A DNA stretch of 64,000 nucleotides from Bactericera cockerelli (GCA_024516035.1 CM044963.1:23691049-23755048), one strand, 5' to 3'; counted from the first letter of the stretch, positions 10,131 to 20,839 are shown. Notes: generated by a model not told the origin, from the sequence alone. Program-made: numbers and translations.

Positions 10131-12303
10131 TTTTTTTTTTTTTTTTTTTTTCTTTATTTGTTACATTACTACATACATTCACAAATATAATTATGGCAAA
10201 AAATGTATTTTTAAACAACCCTGTCAGCTGAAAGCTGGTGGCGGGTGTTTATAAAATATATAAAAAGAAATATATTGGTTTCTTTGAAAACTAAAAAAGG
10301 AGGGGAAAGAGGAAAGAAATATTATAATACATATAAAAAAAAACGAGAAAATAGAGAAAAAGAGGTAAAGATGTAAAGTCCAATAAAACGTAAATGGAAG
10401 AAAAAGAAATATCTCGTTATGGTAAAGAAGTGTGGAAAAAAGGAAGAAGAAAGAAGAAATGAAGGAGAAAAGAAAAAAAAAAAAAAGAAAGAAAAAAAAA
10501 TAGTGTTTCTATTTTATATTGATCATAGTAGATATTCGTAATTATGAAATATTAAATAGGTGCATCTCATCATAATTAATAATTAAATATATACAAGTTA
10601 TACATCTCTTGTATAAATAATAATTAAAATTATACAAGTCTCATGGAAAAAAAAGGTTTATAATTTTAAGTGATATATTAAAGTTTTTCAAATTTTTTAT
10701 CTCTATTGGTATTATATTTAATATTTTTTGTCCGAGGTAATAAAAGTGACGTTTGGTAAGTGATTTATGTATTAGTCGAGTTTCTGTCTGTCCGTGTTGT
10801 CTTGTTCGGTACATGTTAGTGTTGGTTGTCCAGTAATGTTCATATTTTAGAGAGTAGATTATTAATTTGTACAGGTATAGGTCTTTTAAAGGAAGTACGT
10901 CTAGGTGTGTGTAAAGGTCATTGGAGTTGTGTTGTCTGTCTTTTCTTAAAATTATTCTCAGTATTATATTTTGTGCTCTTTTAAGTGGTTCAATAACATT
11001 ATTATATGCACCTCCCCAGGATGAAATACAATATTGAATTAGGGATTGCACAAAAGCAAAATATATAAGCCTGAGAATATTTTCATTACAAGTTTTAGTA
11101 AAATTATTAAAAATGTACATTAGATGTCTAAGTTTAGTTTTAATGTTGTTAGTGTGGTATGTCCATTTTAAGTGTTGATCTAGTTCTATTCCCAAGTATC
11201 TAACGGTAGATTGTTTTTGTAGTTGTGTTAGTTGATTTTGTTCTGTTTGTAAGTTAAGTGTTTTTTGTGGTGGAGGTTGTCCTGTTGATGTTATTGAGAA
11301 GGTCATGTAATTTGTTTTTTGTAAATTCAGTTGTAATGACATAGTTGAATACCAGTTGTTAATGTGCGTTAAGTCTTGTCTAGCAATATTGAAAGTTGAG
11401 TCCCAGTCTGTTCCTTCATAGCATATGCATGTGTCATCAGCGTAACAAAATACTTTTCCTTTACTTATTTTAGGGATGTTATTTATATAAATGTTGAATA
11501 GGATACTTCCTACAACAGATCCTTGAGGGATTGAAAATTCGTTTCATGTAATTGTGTCAGACAGGTGGTTATATAATTTAACTTTTTGTTTTCTATTTTT
11601 AAGATATGATTGAAACCATTGTAGAGCTTTTTCTTTGATTCCTATATTTATTAGTTCTTTGATGAGAATTGTATGGTCAACGCTATCATAAGCTTTTTTC
11701 AAGTCTAAAAATGTGGCAATTATTTTTTTATTGTTATCTATTTGTTTGTGTAAATACGTTGTTAATTGCAATAAAGCATCTTCTGTTCCTGTATTTTTTT
11801 TGAACCCGAATTGTTGGTCATTTATAATATTATTTTTTTCTAGATAGTGGTCAAGTCGTTTTTGTACAATTTTTTCTAATATTTTTCCCACATTTGACAA
11901 AACAGCAATGGGACGATAATTTTGTAGGTCTGATTTATTACCTTTTTTGTGTATTGGAGTTACAATAGCTGTTTTATATATTTCTGGAAAAACTCCTTGT
12001 TCAAGACTTAAATTGAAAATATGAATAAGGGGTTCAATTATGTGTGGAAAGATTCTTTTTAAAGTGGTAACAGATATTCCATCATAGCCTGAAGCACAAT
12101 TGTTTCTTAATTTCATCAAAATTTTGTGAATCTCATTTCCATTTGTGTTAGTGAAAATATTTAAACTATCATTTGTGTTGGTAATTAAGTTTTGATTTGT
12201 TAAAATGTTAGTTGTGTAGTCTCTTGTTTTTTCTTTAATTTCATTTGATAGATTTAAACCTACATTGCAGAAATAATTATTGATATGGTTTGCTGCTATG
12301 ACT
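10131..12303 (-). mobile_element. 5'-truncated non-LTR retrotransposon
   Basis: Read on the minus strand the element starts abruptly near 12303, runs through a reverse-transcriptase frame, and has an A/T-rich 3' region of about 490 bp with a poly(A) tail (plus-strand T-run at 10131-10151). Loss of the 5' part (endonuclease domain) and a terminal poly(A) are the normal result of incomplete target-primed reverse transcription. No clear target-site duplication was found. The clade is uncertain; the RT and poly(A) tail would fit a Jockey-like element. Confidence 0.85.
10641..12302 (-). pseudogene. Reverse transcriptase, partial, one in-frame stop
   Basis: One reading frame, open from 12302 down to the stop at 10641 except for a TGA at 11544-11546. 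It has the fingers region (TPIHKKGN..., NYRPIAVLS), motif A with the catalytic Asp in FLDLKKAYDSVDH, the IPQGSVVGSILFNIYINN stretch, and motif C as YADD (11433-11444). A thumb/connection region with YLGIELDQHLKW and SLIQYCISSWGG follows. The first catalytic Asp and the Asp pair are intact. The N-terminal endonuclease and the start of the RT are absent because the copy is truncated just upstream of CNVGLNL. Since frame is kept before and after the single stop, the insertion is fairly young. It does not look able to move by itself. Confidence 0.9.
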
Positions 12304-12493
12304 TAACTAAAACTCATGGGCAACACCAAGGATTCCTACAATGTCGCAATTTAAATATTCCAATAAATATTAGACATTTAAATATTCTAATGTATGCATA
12401 ATAATAATTGCATCGATGCATATTTATTTATTTAAATTACTCGCCACGTTACAGTTCGTGATGTGATTCATGGAATTGCATATCGGAGAAATA

Positions 12494-12727
12494 AGTATGC
12501 AATGATTATTATTATTAAATGGTTTATTAGATACAAAGACATAATATATTACCTATATATTTATATGTACAGTACAAATAATGATTATAAAAAAATAAAT
12601 AAATGGAAACAATATAAACAATAACATGGAAAAAATAGATAAATACATACCTAATGTCCTGACTAAAGGGCGGGGTTATTGCCTATGGCAATCTCTTCCA
12701 CCCAACCCAAATGATCTGTCAAAAGCG
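12494..12727 (-). mobile_element. Dispersed retroelement 3' end (family J)
   Basis: On the minus strand it has GGGTTGGGTGGAAGAGATTG, a short hairpin-like GCCATAGGCAATAACCCCGC and CCTTTAGTCAGGACATTAGG, then an AT-rich stretch ending in (ATT)n-type repeats. The same block is found at 23505 and 54985. The shared 3' terminus with a simple-repeat tail suggests a LINE 3' end. Confidence 0.65.
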
Positions 12728-12809
12728 GCCATGTTCATCATAACTTGTGATTCATAGTGCAGTCTTATCGTCCTGAAAAGTGTTTTTTTTTTACCGTTTC
12801 ACTCTCTAT

Positions 12810-13015
12810 TTGATAGAAACTCACAAATCAGCTACTCAAATTAACCTCACCCAGACTCAGTAAGCCCGAGAACAGCCAACAAGAGGGTTCAAGTTTGAAT
12901 ATTCACCCATCCACTCCATCCAAATGATAGCCTCGCCTGCCTCGCTCGACGTTCTTTAACATCAGTGACTGAATGAGAACTGATACATTCAACGTGCCAT
13001 CGACGCTAGCTTCAC
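12810..13015 (-). mobile_element. SINE family E, long-head variant
   Basis: The minus strand reads GCTAGCGTCGATGGCACGTT at the head and keeps a section (GGATGGGTGAATATTCAAAC) that most E copies have lost. That section resembles the 5S segment after the C-box. The tail has GGGTGAGGTTAATTTGAGTA and a gap before the end. Confidence 0.7.
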
Positions 13016-13071
13016 GTGTGGTTTGGTTTGAAAGTCAAATATCATTTGAAAGTACTGACTGACCTAGCACC

Positions 13072-13172
13072 CAAATGGAAAGTATTGTGTCACTTCTCGC
13101 CCATCAAAGGGAAGGCATACTACGGGATGGGCAAACTACAACACAGACCACAAGTGTCTACTGTTTCATGGC
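13072..13172 (+). repeat. Dispersed repeat H
   Basis: AGTATTGTGTCACTTCTCGC, GGCATACTACGGGATGGGCA and CACAGACCACAAGTGTCTAC recur at 20155 (plus) and 51489 (minus). The origin of the family is unknown. Two overlapping open frames here are not conserved as frames among the copies. Confidence 0.7.
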
Positions 13173-13737
13173 TACCGCAGGGCCGAAAAAATTGGCCGCA
13201 AGGGCCGTACCTTCAGATTGGTTAAATTTACAAAAAAATGTTCAAGAACAACATTATTTTAGAATAAAAAAATAATGGGGGTTTACTACTATCATTTCTT
13301 GATAACTTGAACTTTTTGGAACCTGGCCGCAATACCTGGCCGCTAACTTTTTTATTATACATCGTAGATGGGGTTTGTGACCAATCAAATTCAATGATTT
13401 TGAGATGCTAATTACGAATTTGACATTAATTTTAGGCTAACTGTTACCTTTGAGTCAGTCTCTTCTCTCCCGTTTCTTCGGTCCTGTTCCTATTCCTAAT
13501 ATGATAAGGAAAGTCGTGGGATGTTTACACCAGATTTTTTACTTTCACACGTCTTCTGTTCTTCTTCATGGTGTGCGAATTCTGTTATTCTCACCAATCT
13601 TGTTTGCACTCATGTTGTGGATTTTATTATTTTTTGTTGGTGTTGTATTTTTTTTTTTTTTTCATTCCAACTTGTTCGCAATATTGTCAACCTAACGATT
13701 TACTTGTGTGGGATCAGTTTGACTCTTCTTCATTTTC

Positions 13738-13792
13738 CTCTCTCTCTCTCTCTCTCTTTTTTTTTTTCTCTCTCTCTCTCTCACTTTCGCAC
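13738..13792. repeat. CT microsatellite
   Basis: Two (CT)n blocks separated by a T-run. Confidence 0.95.
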
Positions 13793-14107
13793 TATCTTTT
13801 CTGCCTATCTTCCTTGTTTTGATCTGGTACAAAACATGCATTTATTTTGAATATGAATATTTTTTTTTTTTTTACGAGTGTTGTTAGAACTTGTGTTTTT
13901 GTATAGTTTTCCATATAAACCAAGTCCTGGTGAAACTTGTGGGAAAAAAGTGCAAAAAGGAGAGAGAGAAAGTGTGCATTTAAGTAATAAGTATATTTAT
14001 TAAACGGGAATAACCCTATGTAAGAATACAAACAACAGAAACATGAAATGGTAACACTTTTCAAAATACTAAAAATAAATCACAAGTGAGTTTAAAAAAA
14101 GAGTTGT
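13793..14107. other. Intergenic stretch, no feature recognised
   Basis: AT-rich with a T-run at 13861-13873; no gene. Confidence 0.5.
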
Positions 14108-14192
14108 TTATGTTATTAATCCCTTTCGTGATATCACAACTAGTTCAAACTGGCTTTACTTAATCTACGCTGAAACCGGGACTTGAACCACT
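14108..14192 (-). mobile_element. SINE family B, head truncated
   Basis: Keeps the B tail (TTTCGTGATATCACAACTAG) and body (AATCTACGCTGAAACCGGGA), then stops inside the tRNA-like head after CTTGAACCAC. Confidence 0.8.
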
Positions 14193-14424
14193 AATAACAC
14201 ACTCCGAAAATTTGGCACGGTTTGAGGGTGTTATTTTGATGTATATTTATTCGTAAAATTGGCTTAAATTAAAAATGAATGAGTGAATAGATGATCATAC
14301 CAGTTTATTACTTTATTGCTATAATATATATCTTTCAATAGTAGGTATTGGGATATAATTTTTTTTTCACGATTTCGGAGTATGATCTGAATTTAATATC
14401 CTAATACAGAACACCTAATGCAGA

Positions 14425-14508
14425 AAAAACCGTCGGGAATCGAACCAGGATCACCTGTTTGCTAGCCGTGTGCGCTACTCACTTGACCACGGTGATTGTG
14501 AATATCTT
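14425..14508 (-). mobile_element. tRNA-like SINE head, isolated
   Basis: On the minus strand: CACCGTGGTCAAGTGAGTAG, then GGATCCTGGTTCGATTCC-like sequence with box A and box B spacing of a tRNA. It is related to families A and D but has no recognisable body. It lacks the complete cloverleaf needed to call a tRNA gene. Confidence 0.5.
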
Positions 14509-15469
14509 GGGCAAGTAACTAATAAATATAAATCGCAATTTGTATGAACCTGCGTCCTTAACTAATAGACTGGAACTAATGCCAGTAATAGAACCTGGAG
14601 ATTCGCCATAAACCCATCATGTATGTGAAAAAATGCACATATCATGTATGATGAAGGTATATAGTAGATACATAATAGGTACATATAAGTTCGTCTTATT
14701 TATATTTTATACTATATTAATATAATTTATATTTATATTTGTTTTTAAAACGGGAATAACCCAATATACAGAAATAACAAAATGTTACAAAATAAGACAG
14801 TTCATTAATACAAATATTTATAATTATCGTCTTCTTTATACTATATACAAATATACAGATACTTGTATTAGGTACTAATTATAATTATGATATTTATTAT
14901 AGGTATTATTTGTAAGTCAAGTTCACTTATGCTTTTGTAATTTCTTGGAAATTCTTCAATTTCTTCCATTAACCAAACAAATTTAAAAAAAAAAAATGTT
15001 GATGATAATGATGAATATAATAAGTTATGTAGGTACCTACCTACTTGGTTTTGAACGCTTTGGAAGAGTTAAGACCCTGTTCGGAATCTCTAAGGTGCAG
15101 CTAATAGAATCTCACAGCGTATTTCAGCAGAATTTTTGCAGTTAATCCGGGTGTATAAACATCAAGGTCACACTAAACCTATATCAAATAGCTAAGCCAG
15201 ACTCAGACATAGATTCTGATATCTTATCAGTAATGCAAGGTACCGCTAGGGGCCATTACATAGGTTTTACTTGTAACCATGCAATTTATTCTCATTTAAA
15301 TTTAGTTTAGTTGTTTAGTACCTACACAATTTAGTACCTGCATAGGGGGGAAACTCCCGAATAGTTAGCATATGTAGGTATAGCAGACAGGCATCTTTAA
15401 ATTATGATTTTCATTTAGTGATAAATTTCATTTTATGAAGTTGAGGAAGGAGGGGGAGAAAACACGGTC
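14509..15469. other. Intergenic stretch, no gene
   Basis: Very AT-rich with repeated TAGGTACCTA-type motifs. I see nothing coding. Confidence 0.5.
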
Positions 15470-15555
15470 AGAATTTTCCGCTCCGGCCGAGATTCGAACC
15501 TGCAACCTCCGGGTCAGCAACTAATGCTCTTGACCACTCATCCACGGAGGTCGAA
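15470..15555 (-). mobile_element. SINE family C, head only
   Basis: The minus strand gives CGACCTCCGTGGATGAGTGG, TCAAGAGCATTAGTTGCTGA and GGTTCGAATCTCGGCCGGAG. It stops shortly after the head. Confidence 0.8.
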
Positions 15556-16246
15556 TCAGTGGTTAAGAAACCTACGTAAACATATTTATTATAATATTAA
15601 TGTTAATCATAAAATATGTATAAAAGTCATCGTCATTTTAATGTGAAACAATTTGCAAAATTAAACTTACCGTTGAAGTTTTCAGGATAACTCTAAAATG
15701 CGACACCAACAGCTCTGATAACAGGTCTAGAGGTGGCTTATCAGTAATTCACAGATTAAAATAAAATTCATACACTGCGAACTTGATACACACAAAAAAA
15801 CACTTAAACGTTTTTTGAACTAAAATTTTTAGCTGTAAGTAAGTGTAAAACTATAGTTAATTTGTTTTTTTTTTTTTTTAATAAAAAATACTTAAAAGTT
15901 ATAAGATAAATATTTTTTGTAGTTTTAATGTAAACCCAAAATGGGAAATTCAAAAATTCTCAAAGAAAAAACTCTGTCTATAGTTAGCGAAAATTTTTTA
16001 GGAATCTCGCACCTCAAAAATTTGAAAAGTACGAAAGCAAGAATTTAAATAAAATTTAAAAAGTTTGAATTTTTTAACGTACTTCTTCACGCGATGTGAG
16101 CGTTTCGGAAGAACGCGAGAATGGAAACTGAAGATTACGTTTGAAGTGGATGGAAGTACTGAAGTGTAAGGTCTTAGGATGTCTTACACGCTACGCTCTC
16201 TTGTCGAGTCCGCATGGGTTTCGAACCAGCGACCTACAGCTGACTA
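15556..16246. other. Intergenic stretch with a tRNA-like box B near its end
   Basis: AT-rich, no gene. At 16205-16245 the minus strand has GGTTCGAAACCCATGCGGAC, a B-box-like motif of an old tRNA-derived repeat. Confidence 0.45.
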
Positions 16247-16321
16247 GGGCCCGAATTGTGAAACAGGATTAGAGTAACTAATAATCAATAATAACAAACC
16301 AATAAAATACAACAAAAAAAA

Positions 16322-16466
16322 AGGCAACCTCCGTGGCTCAGTGGTCAAGAGCATTGGTTGCTGACCCGGAGGTTGCAGGTTCGAATCCCTGCCGGAGTGG
16401 AAAATTGTAACCGAGCTTCCCATTTCCGGATGGCATGGATGTAAAGGTAAAGTGCCCTGAAGTAAT
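16322..16466 (+). mobile_element. SINE family C, left part, interrupted
   Basis: A good family C copy: head CTCCGTGGCTCAGTGGTCAA and GGTTCGAATCCCTGCCGG, body GGCATGGATGTAAAGGTAAA. A family A SINE interrupts it after TGCCCTGAAGTAAT (16453-16466), and it resumes at 16748. Confidence 0.9.
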
Positions 16467-16747
16467 TTAATTGTGTTTCTTTGTGTTATTATATCACAGT
16501 TTTAGTGGGTAGCGCAGAATTATAGGACTTTTCCGTATCTTTAATAATTCAATATCTTATTTTGCCTATAATTCCGCCACTGGTCGCTGCTAACATTAAA
16601 GCAGCTACTCATTTTTCCTCACGAGGTATGAGTGGACCCCGATCACCCAAGTACAGAGCAGAAAAAATCCTGCCCCGCTGGGGATCGAACCCAGGTCTCC
16701 GTGCGTGCAATGCCTAGCGCGCTAACTCACTCTGCCACGGTGACTAC
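16467..16747 (-). mobile_element. SINE family A nested in SINE C
   Basis: On the minus strand a near-complete A unit runs from head AGTCACCGTGGCAGAGTGAG to tail GGGTAGCGCAGAATTATAGG and AACACAAAGAAACACAATTA. The 14-bp TGCCCTGAAGTAAT flanks it on both sides (16453-16466 and 16748-16761). Family A was therefore active after this family C copy was in place. Confidence 0.92.
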
Positions 16748-16795
16748 TGCCCTGAAGTAATGCGAAAGCGGTTCCGGAGCACAATTACCTTTTAA
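16748..16795 (+). mobile_element. SINE family C, right part
   Basis: Continues the interrupted copy: TGCCCTGAAGTAATGCGAAA then GCGGTTCCGGAGCACAAT. Confidence 0.85.
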
Positions 16796-16870
16796 TTTTT
16801 TTTTTTTTACTAAAAATATTTTTATTTTTTTTACTAAAAAAAATACCTTAACGCGCCCTCTGGTGGGAAA

Positions 16871-17036
16871 CATTCTCACTTTTCTGTTTATAGTGATTAA
16901 AATAGAGAGGTTAGTTGATGGCATGGATATTCAGAACTATTAGCTGATGAGAGCAAATAAGCTCGAAACAGCTGTCCAGGTATGTTCTGATATTCACGTA
17001 CATCTAGTACAACTTCTCACTTTTCCGTTTATACTA
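16871..17036 (+). ncRNA. Hammerhead ribozyme unit (second copy)
   Basis: CTGATGA (16944-16950), stem II GAGC/GCTC around AAATAA, GAAA (16965-16968), stem III ACAG/CTGT and TC, with cleavage expected after C16976. GATATTCAGAAC before and GTTCTGATATTC after the core can pair as outer stem I. The bases immediately next to the core pair less well than in the 8.3-kb copy. The terminal motif TTCTCACTTTTCTGTTTATA occurs at 16873 and again, slightly changed, at 17014, so the monomer is 141 bp. Confidence 0.75.
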
Positions 17037-17107
17037 ACACTGATTATACATTTTTATCAGCTGTTAAGTGATTATTTGGATTAACAAGTTCTGTTTCATG
17101 AGTCGGC

Positions 17108-17263
17108 CCTAAGGGCCACATTATGAAACAGGATTAAAGTTAAGCTCAGCCAGACACGTTCTCAAGTCGGAGGTTCAAATCACAGCACACTAGAGCCCGA
17201 GTTAAGGGATAGTGTCAACTTAGATTCAATCTAATCCTGTTTTATAATTTGGCCCTAAATGTT
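17108..17263. mobile_element. MITE N, full copy
   Basis: The ends are inverted: AGGGCCACATTATGAAACAG at the left, and at the right the complement of AGGGCCAAATTATAAAACAG, both followed by GATTA. About 150 bp long. Solitary copies of one end occur at 16247, 28855, 34639 and 45632. Confidence 0.7.
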
Positions 17264-17387
17264 CGAGTAGCTACGAGATTCCGTCCACCACATGGGTTCG
17301 AACCACCGACCTCCAGGTGACGAGAGATAATAAGCAGTACTGAGGGCATAATATCTAGACAAAAAAAATGCAAATGATCATATCAGG

Positions 17388-17567
17388 ACGGGGTTGTTAC
17401 CCTCCATTCGCAGGAAACTCACAAACCGTCTACCCATATTAACCTCCTCCAGCTTGGGTTGGGCCAGAATGGCAGCATCACGAAGCCTTCACCTCGCTGG
17501 ACGTTGCTTTACTTGGTTGATCCTACGAGTGCATTCAAAGCGCCATCGACGCTGGCGAAATTTAAGT
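17388..17567 (-). mobile_element. SINE family E
   Basis: The minus strand reads GCCAGCGTCGATGGCGCTTT, then GTAGGATCAACCAAGTAAAG, GCAACGTCCAGCGAGGTGAA and GTGAGTTTCCTGCGAATGGA. It ends just before the distal tail. Confidence 0.85.
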
Positions 17568-17662
17568 GAATACGACTGCATAGGGATCACTCCAGCCATC
17601 AGTTCAAAGGGGTGCTGGATAAACCTAGATAAAATACAGTTATTAAGCATCACAAATGTTCA

Positions 17663-17835
17663 TCTCTAACGACCTCAGTAGCTTGATCGAAAAGTTGTGG
17701 CACTTGTAACCTGGAGGTCGGTGGTTCAAGTCCCGGTTTCAGCGTATCTTTAGTAATGCGAGTTTGAGCAGTTGTAATACCACAAAAGTGATTCACATAA
17801 ATAACTCTTTTTTAAACTCACTTGTGATTTAATTT
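17663..17835 (+). mobile_element. SINE family B
   Basis: Head CGACCTCAGTAGCTTGATCG, B box GGTGGTTCAAGTCCCGGTTT, body CAGCGTATCTTTAGTAATGC and tail. Several substitutions in the anticodon-arm region and tail show that it is an older copy. Confidence 0.88.
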
Positions 17836-18240
17836 TACTAATTTGATAAGTGTTACCATTTCATGTTTCTGTTATTTGTATACTTACCCACAACACAAAA
17901 ATGATAACTCAAAAAATGATCATCTCTAGAGGTAATTTTTACCCATAAGGTCAATCAGATTCCACAACTGCCCTACCAGCTCAGTTAGGACCAAAGACAC
18001 ATTTCTGACCTGATTATGTATCTGGGGTATTGAACGTGCCATGAAAATCTCTACGAAACGTTTACTTGGATCGGTTGGCTGTTGAAGTTGATTACTAAGT
18101 CGGGTTCTACCGTGTAAGGCCCACTTGGACTGAAACGGGTCCTGGATTCAATGAAGCGTCACGCCAAAGCTACTTAAGATGGCTGATCTTGGAACTTGAA
18201 CCCGATCCAACATACCTCACTGCAGAACCATGGGACCCAG
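17836..18240. other. Intergenic stretch, no feature recognised
   Basis: More even base composition than its surroundings, but no open frame of note. Confidence 0.4.
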
Positions 18241-18265
18241 ATGACCAGTCCAGTAACATCAGACC

Positions 18266-18484
18266 AAGTGCATTGGGCTAGGTTGTGATAAGTGCATTGG
18301 TCTAGTGAGAAGTGCATTGGGCTAGCTTCTCAGGAATGCGTTGGGCTAATGAGATTTGCATTGGACTAGGCTGTCAGAAGTGCATTGGTTTAGCGAGAAG
18401 TGCATTAGGGTAGGTTGTAAGAAGTGCATTGGTCCAATTTGTAAGAAGTGCATTGGGCCAGTTTGTGAGAAGTACATTGGACTA
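18266..18484. repeat. Short tandem repeat around GAAGTGCATTGGGCTAG
   Basis: About eight diverged copies of a unit of roughly 25-30 bp with the core AAGTGCATTGG. The minus-strand frame across it (repeated MHF-type motifs) is a consequence of the repeat. Confidence 0.85.
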
Positions 18485-18799
18485 AAGGTCCTTGTGCATG
18501 ATAGGATTTGAAAAACGCAAGTAGTATTTTCTTTGTTATGTTCAATTGGCGTATCTACGTATTGTAGTTTTCTATTCATTCTGTCATTGCTAATGAATGC
18601 TAATAAATAATAAATATTGCATATAGTAATAATCATAATATGTTATTATCACTATTTTCATGTGTGAATTATTATTATTACCTTATACATATTTTATTAT
18701 TCCTTTAGTATATGTACGTATTCTATTAATTAGGTATGTAATTTCTGCTAATTAGTGCATTATTTCAAATTGCATTCATCAGACTTCCCCTAGTTGCAT

Positions 18800-19568
18800 G
18801 GACGACACCTGATTCCGTCCCGCGAGTTTTTTCTCTCAGGTAGTCGATACTCGATTCCGTCCCGAACCTCTCAGATCAATCACTGAATTCCGTCCCGTCA
18901 CTTATCTTATGCACCTATGTACTATGTACATAAGTACCTGATATTATGTATTAGGCTATGTACAAGTTCGGTGCGAAAAATAAAAAAATGTATGAATTCG
19001 GTGCCGCCTAAAAAAGGTCATGTATGAATTCGGTGCCCTGGTACTTGCCCTGATGATCAGGTAATTATAGATTTTTTCCTTATAGGCATGGCCTTCAATT
19101 AATAAATCGAGGCATGGCCTATATTGTATTTTACCTAACCCTACTATAAACCCAAGGCATGGCCGTCATTGTATTTTACCTAACCCTACTATAAACTCAA
19201 GGCATGGCCTTCATTGTATTTTACCTAACCCTACTATAAACCCAAGGCATGGCCGTCATTGTATTTTACCTAACCCTACCATAAACTCAAGGCATGGCCT
19301 TCATTGTATTTTACCTAACCATACTATGAACCCTAGGCATGGCCTTTATTTTTTTATTTTACGTGATTGAAAATAAACTGATGAAAAATGTTGAATTTAT
19401 AATTTATGTATTTATTTATGTATATAGGACGGAACATATGGGACGGAATCGGGTATTGAACCCTTAAGATGACCGGACGGAATTAGGTGTTAAAATATTG
19501 ACCGGACGGAATCGACGGGACGGAATAAGGTGAAAAAAAGGTAAATGGGACGGAAAACGGTGCCTCCC
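18800..19568. mobile_element. TIR element 1 with internal 45-bp minisatellite
   Basis: The 8-bp AGTTGCAT occurs on both sides (18792-18799 and 19569-19576). The termini form an imperfect inverted repeat of about 22 bp (16 matches) ending in TTCCGTCCC/GGGACGGAA. Subterminal regions repeat ATTCCGTCCC on the left and GGGACGGAAT on the right. The middle holds a module with AATTCGGTGCCGCC followed by the minisatellite. No coding capacity. The 8-bp duplication would fit hAT-like or related superfamilies, but no transposase is present to confirm. Confidence 0.65.
19110..19350 (-). repeat. 45-bp minisatellite inside TIR element 1
   Basis: Copies start with GGCATGGCC at 19156, 19201, 19246 and 19291, an exact 45-bp period, with TTTTACCTAACCCTACTATA in each. 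It is the inverse complement of the arrays at 37418 and 39355. Confidence 0.95.
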
Positions 19569-19576
19569 AGTTGCAT

Positions 19577-20148
19577 CTGGCGGGCTCGTTTCCGGACTGG
19601 CCTATTGGTTTTCAAGGATAGATCCCTCCGACTTTGAAGGACAGACCGTCTTTCTTTGCCGGAAATAGGGACCCTTTTTAAACGGCAAACTCCTTTGATG
19701 GATATTGCGTTACTTGAGTTAATTATACCAAGGTAAAATTTTCAATTTGAATAAAATGTTGTCGTAAGTACTTTGCGATGCCAACATAACTACGTATGTG
19801 TGTAGAGTTATAGACAACACGGAAAAAGAAAATAAATTTTTCAAGCGGATGCCCGAGGCATGGCCCTGTATTCAATTTTCTTAACCATACTATGTAGAAT
19901 GAGGTATTGCCGTACATCGTCTCGGGCCGAAATTCGACGCCAGTGTTTCCAGCATTCTTTCTTAAACCGTTTGAGAGTTATTGGTTTCGACTAACTCATG
20001 ACGTTTCATGACGTACGAAGCACCGAACGAGTCGCGTTAGCAGACTAATTTTCCCTATTCAGGGTCCGAACCCACGACCTCTGGAACACATATTCGTAAA
20101 CAGAAAGATTACAGGTTGGAGAATGCACCAAAATGCAACTTTAGTCTG
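19577..20148. other. Intergenic stretch with an isolated GGCATGGCC motif
   Basis: 19852-19905 has CCCGAGGCATGGCC and TTTTCTTAACCATACTATG, a degenerate relative of the 45-bp minisatellite, and GAGGTATTGCCGTACATCG, which resembles 36990-37015. A minus-strand tRNA-like box B (GGTCGTGGGTTCGGACCC) is at 20050. No gene. Confidence 0.5.
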
Positions 20149-20238
20149 AGGACGGAAGTATTGTGTCACTCCTCGCCTATCAGAGGAGAGGTATACAACG
20201 GGATTGGCAAGCTATAACACAAACCAGAGGCGCCTACA
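20149..20238 (+). repeat. Dispersed repeat H, second copy
   Basis: GGAAGTATTGTGTCACTCCT, TCAGAGGAGAGGTATACAAC and GGATTGGCAAGCTATAACAC match 13076-13170. It directly abuts a family D SINE. Confidence 0.7.
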
Positions 20239-20245
20239 CTTTTAC

Positions 20246-20448
20246 ACTAATCTAGTAATCCAGGTAGCGTAACGATCCGTTGCGCGTTGGTTCGAATCTC
20301 ACCCTGAGCAAGGATTTTTCCTCATTAATTTGAGTTGGTGACCACATAATATTAGACTCTGAGGGTTAGGTGGTAGAAAATGTTTTGAGCATTAACGTCG
20401 CCCCATGGTTACCTTAGACTAAAGAGTGTTATGATTATTATTACAGTA
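20246..20448 (+). mobile_element. SINE family D
   Basis: Starts inside the head at CTAATCTAGTAATCCAGGTA, with GTTGGTTCGAATCTCACCCT and the body TTTTTCCTCATTAATTTGAG, GGGTTAGGTGGTAGAAAATG. It ends in a TTATTATT tail. Confidence 0.88.
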
Positions 20449-20839
20449 TAGTTATTAGCTGCTGTTTCATTGCTACGAAATAACAAAATGAAACACTCAT
20501 CTTAATTAAAAAAAACTTCGTAGTTTCTTTGTAAAGTTCGGACCGTTTAGTTAATTATATTGGTGATATCATTAATGTTATTATTATTATTTTGCACACA
20601 GCAGACATCTCAGGATGATGTTTTTGCATTCCCAAATTCGGTGTTCCCATAGCATTCTTGCGTCCTGTTTTTTGGTGAGATTCTGGTTTGGTGTAATCGC
20701 TCGTTTTGCAGTTTGCATTTTTTGCTAATAATTTACCGGGTGACACATTTCAATTTTTTTTGACACCTCGAAATAATTTTTTTTTTTTGATGTGTGTAAG
20801 TAGGCTATTTTTAACCAATACTGTACAGTTCTCATTCTG

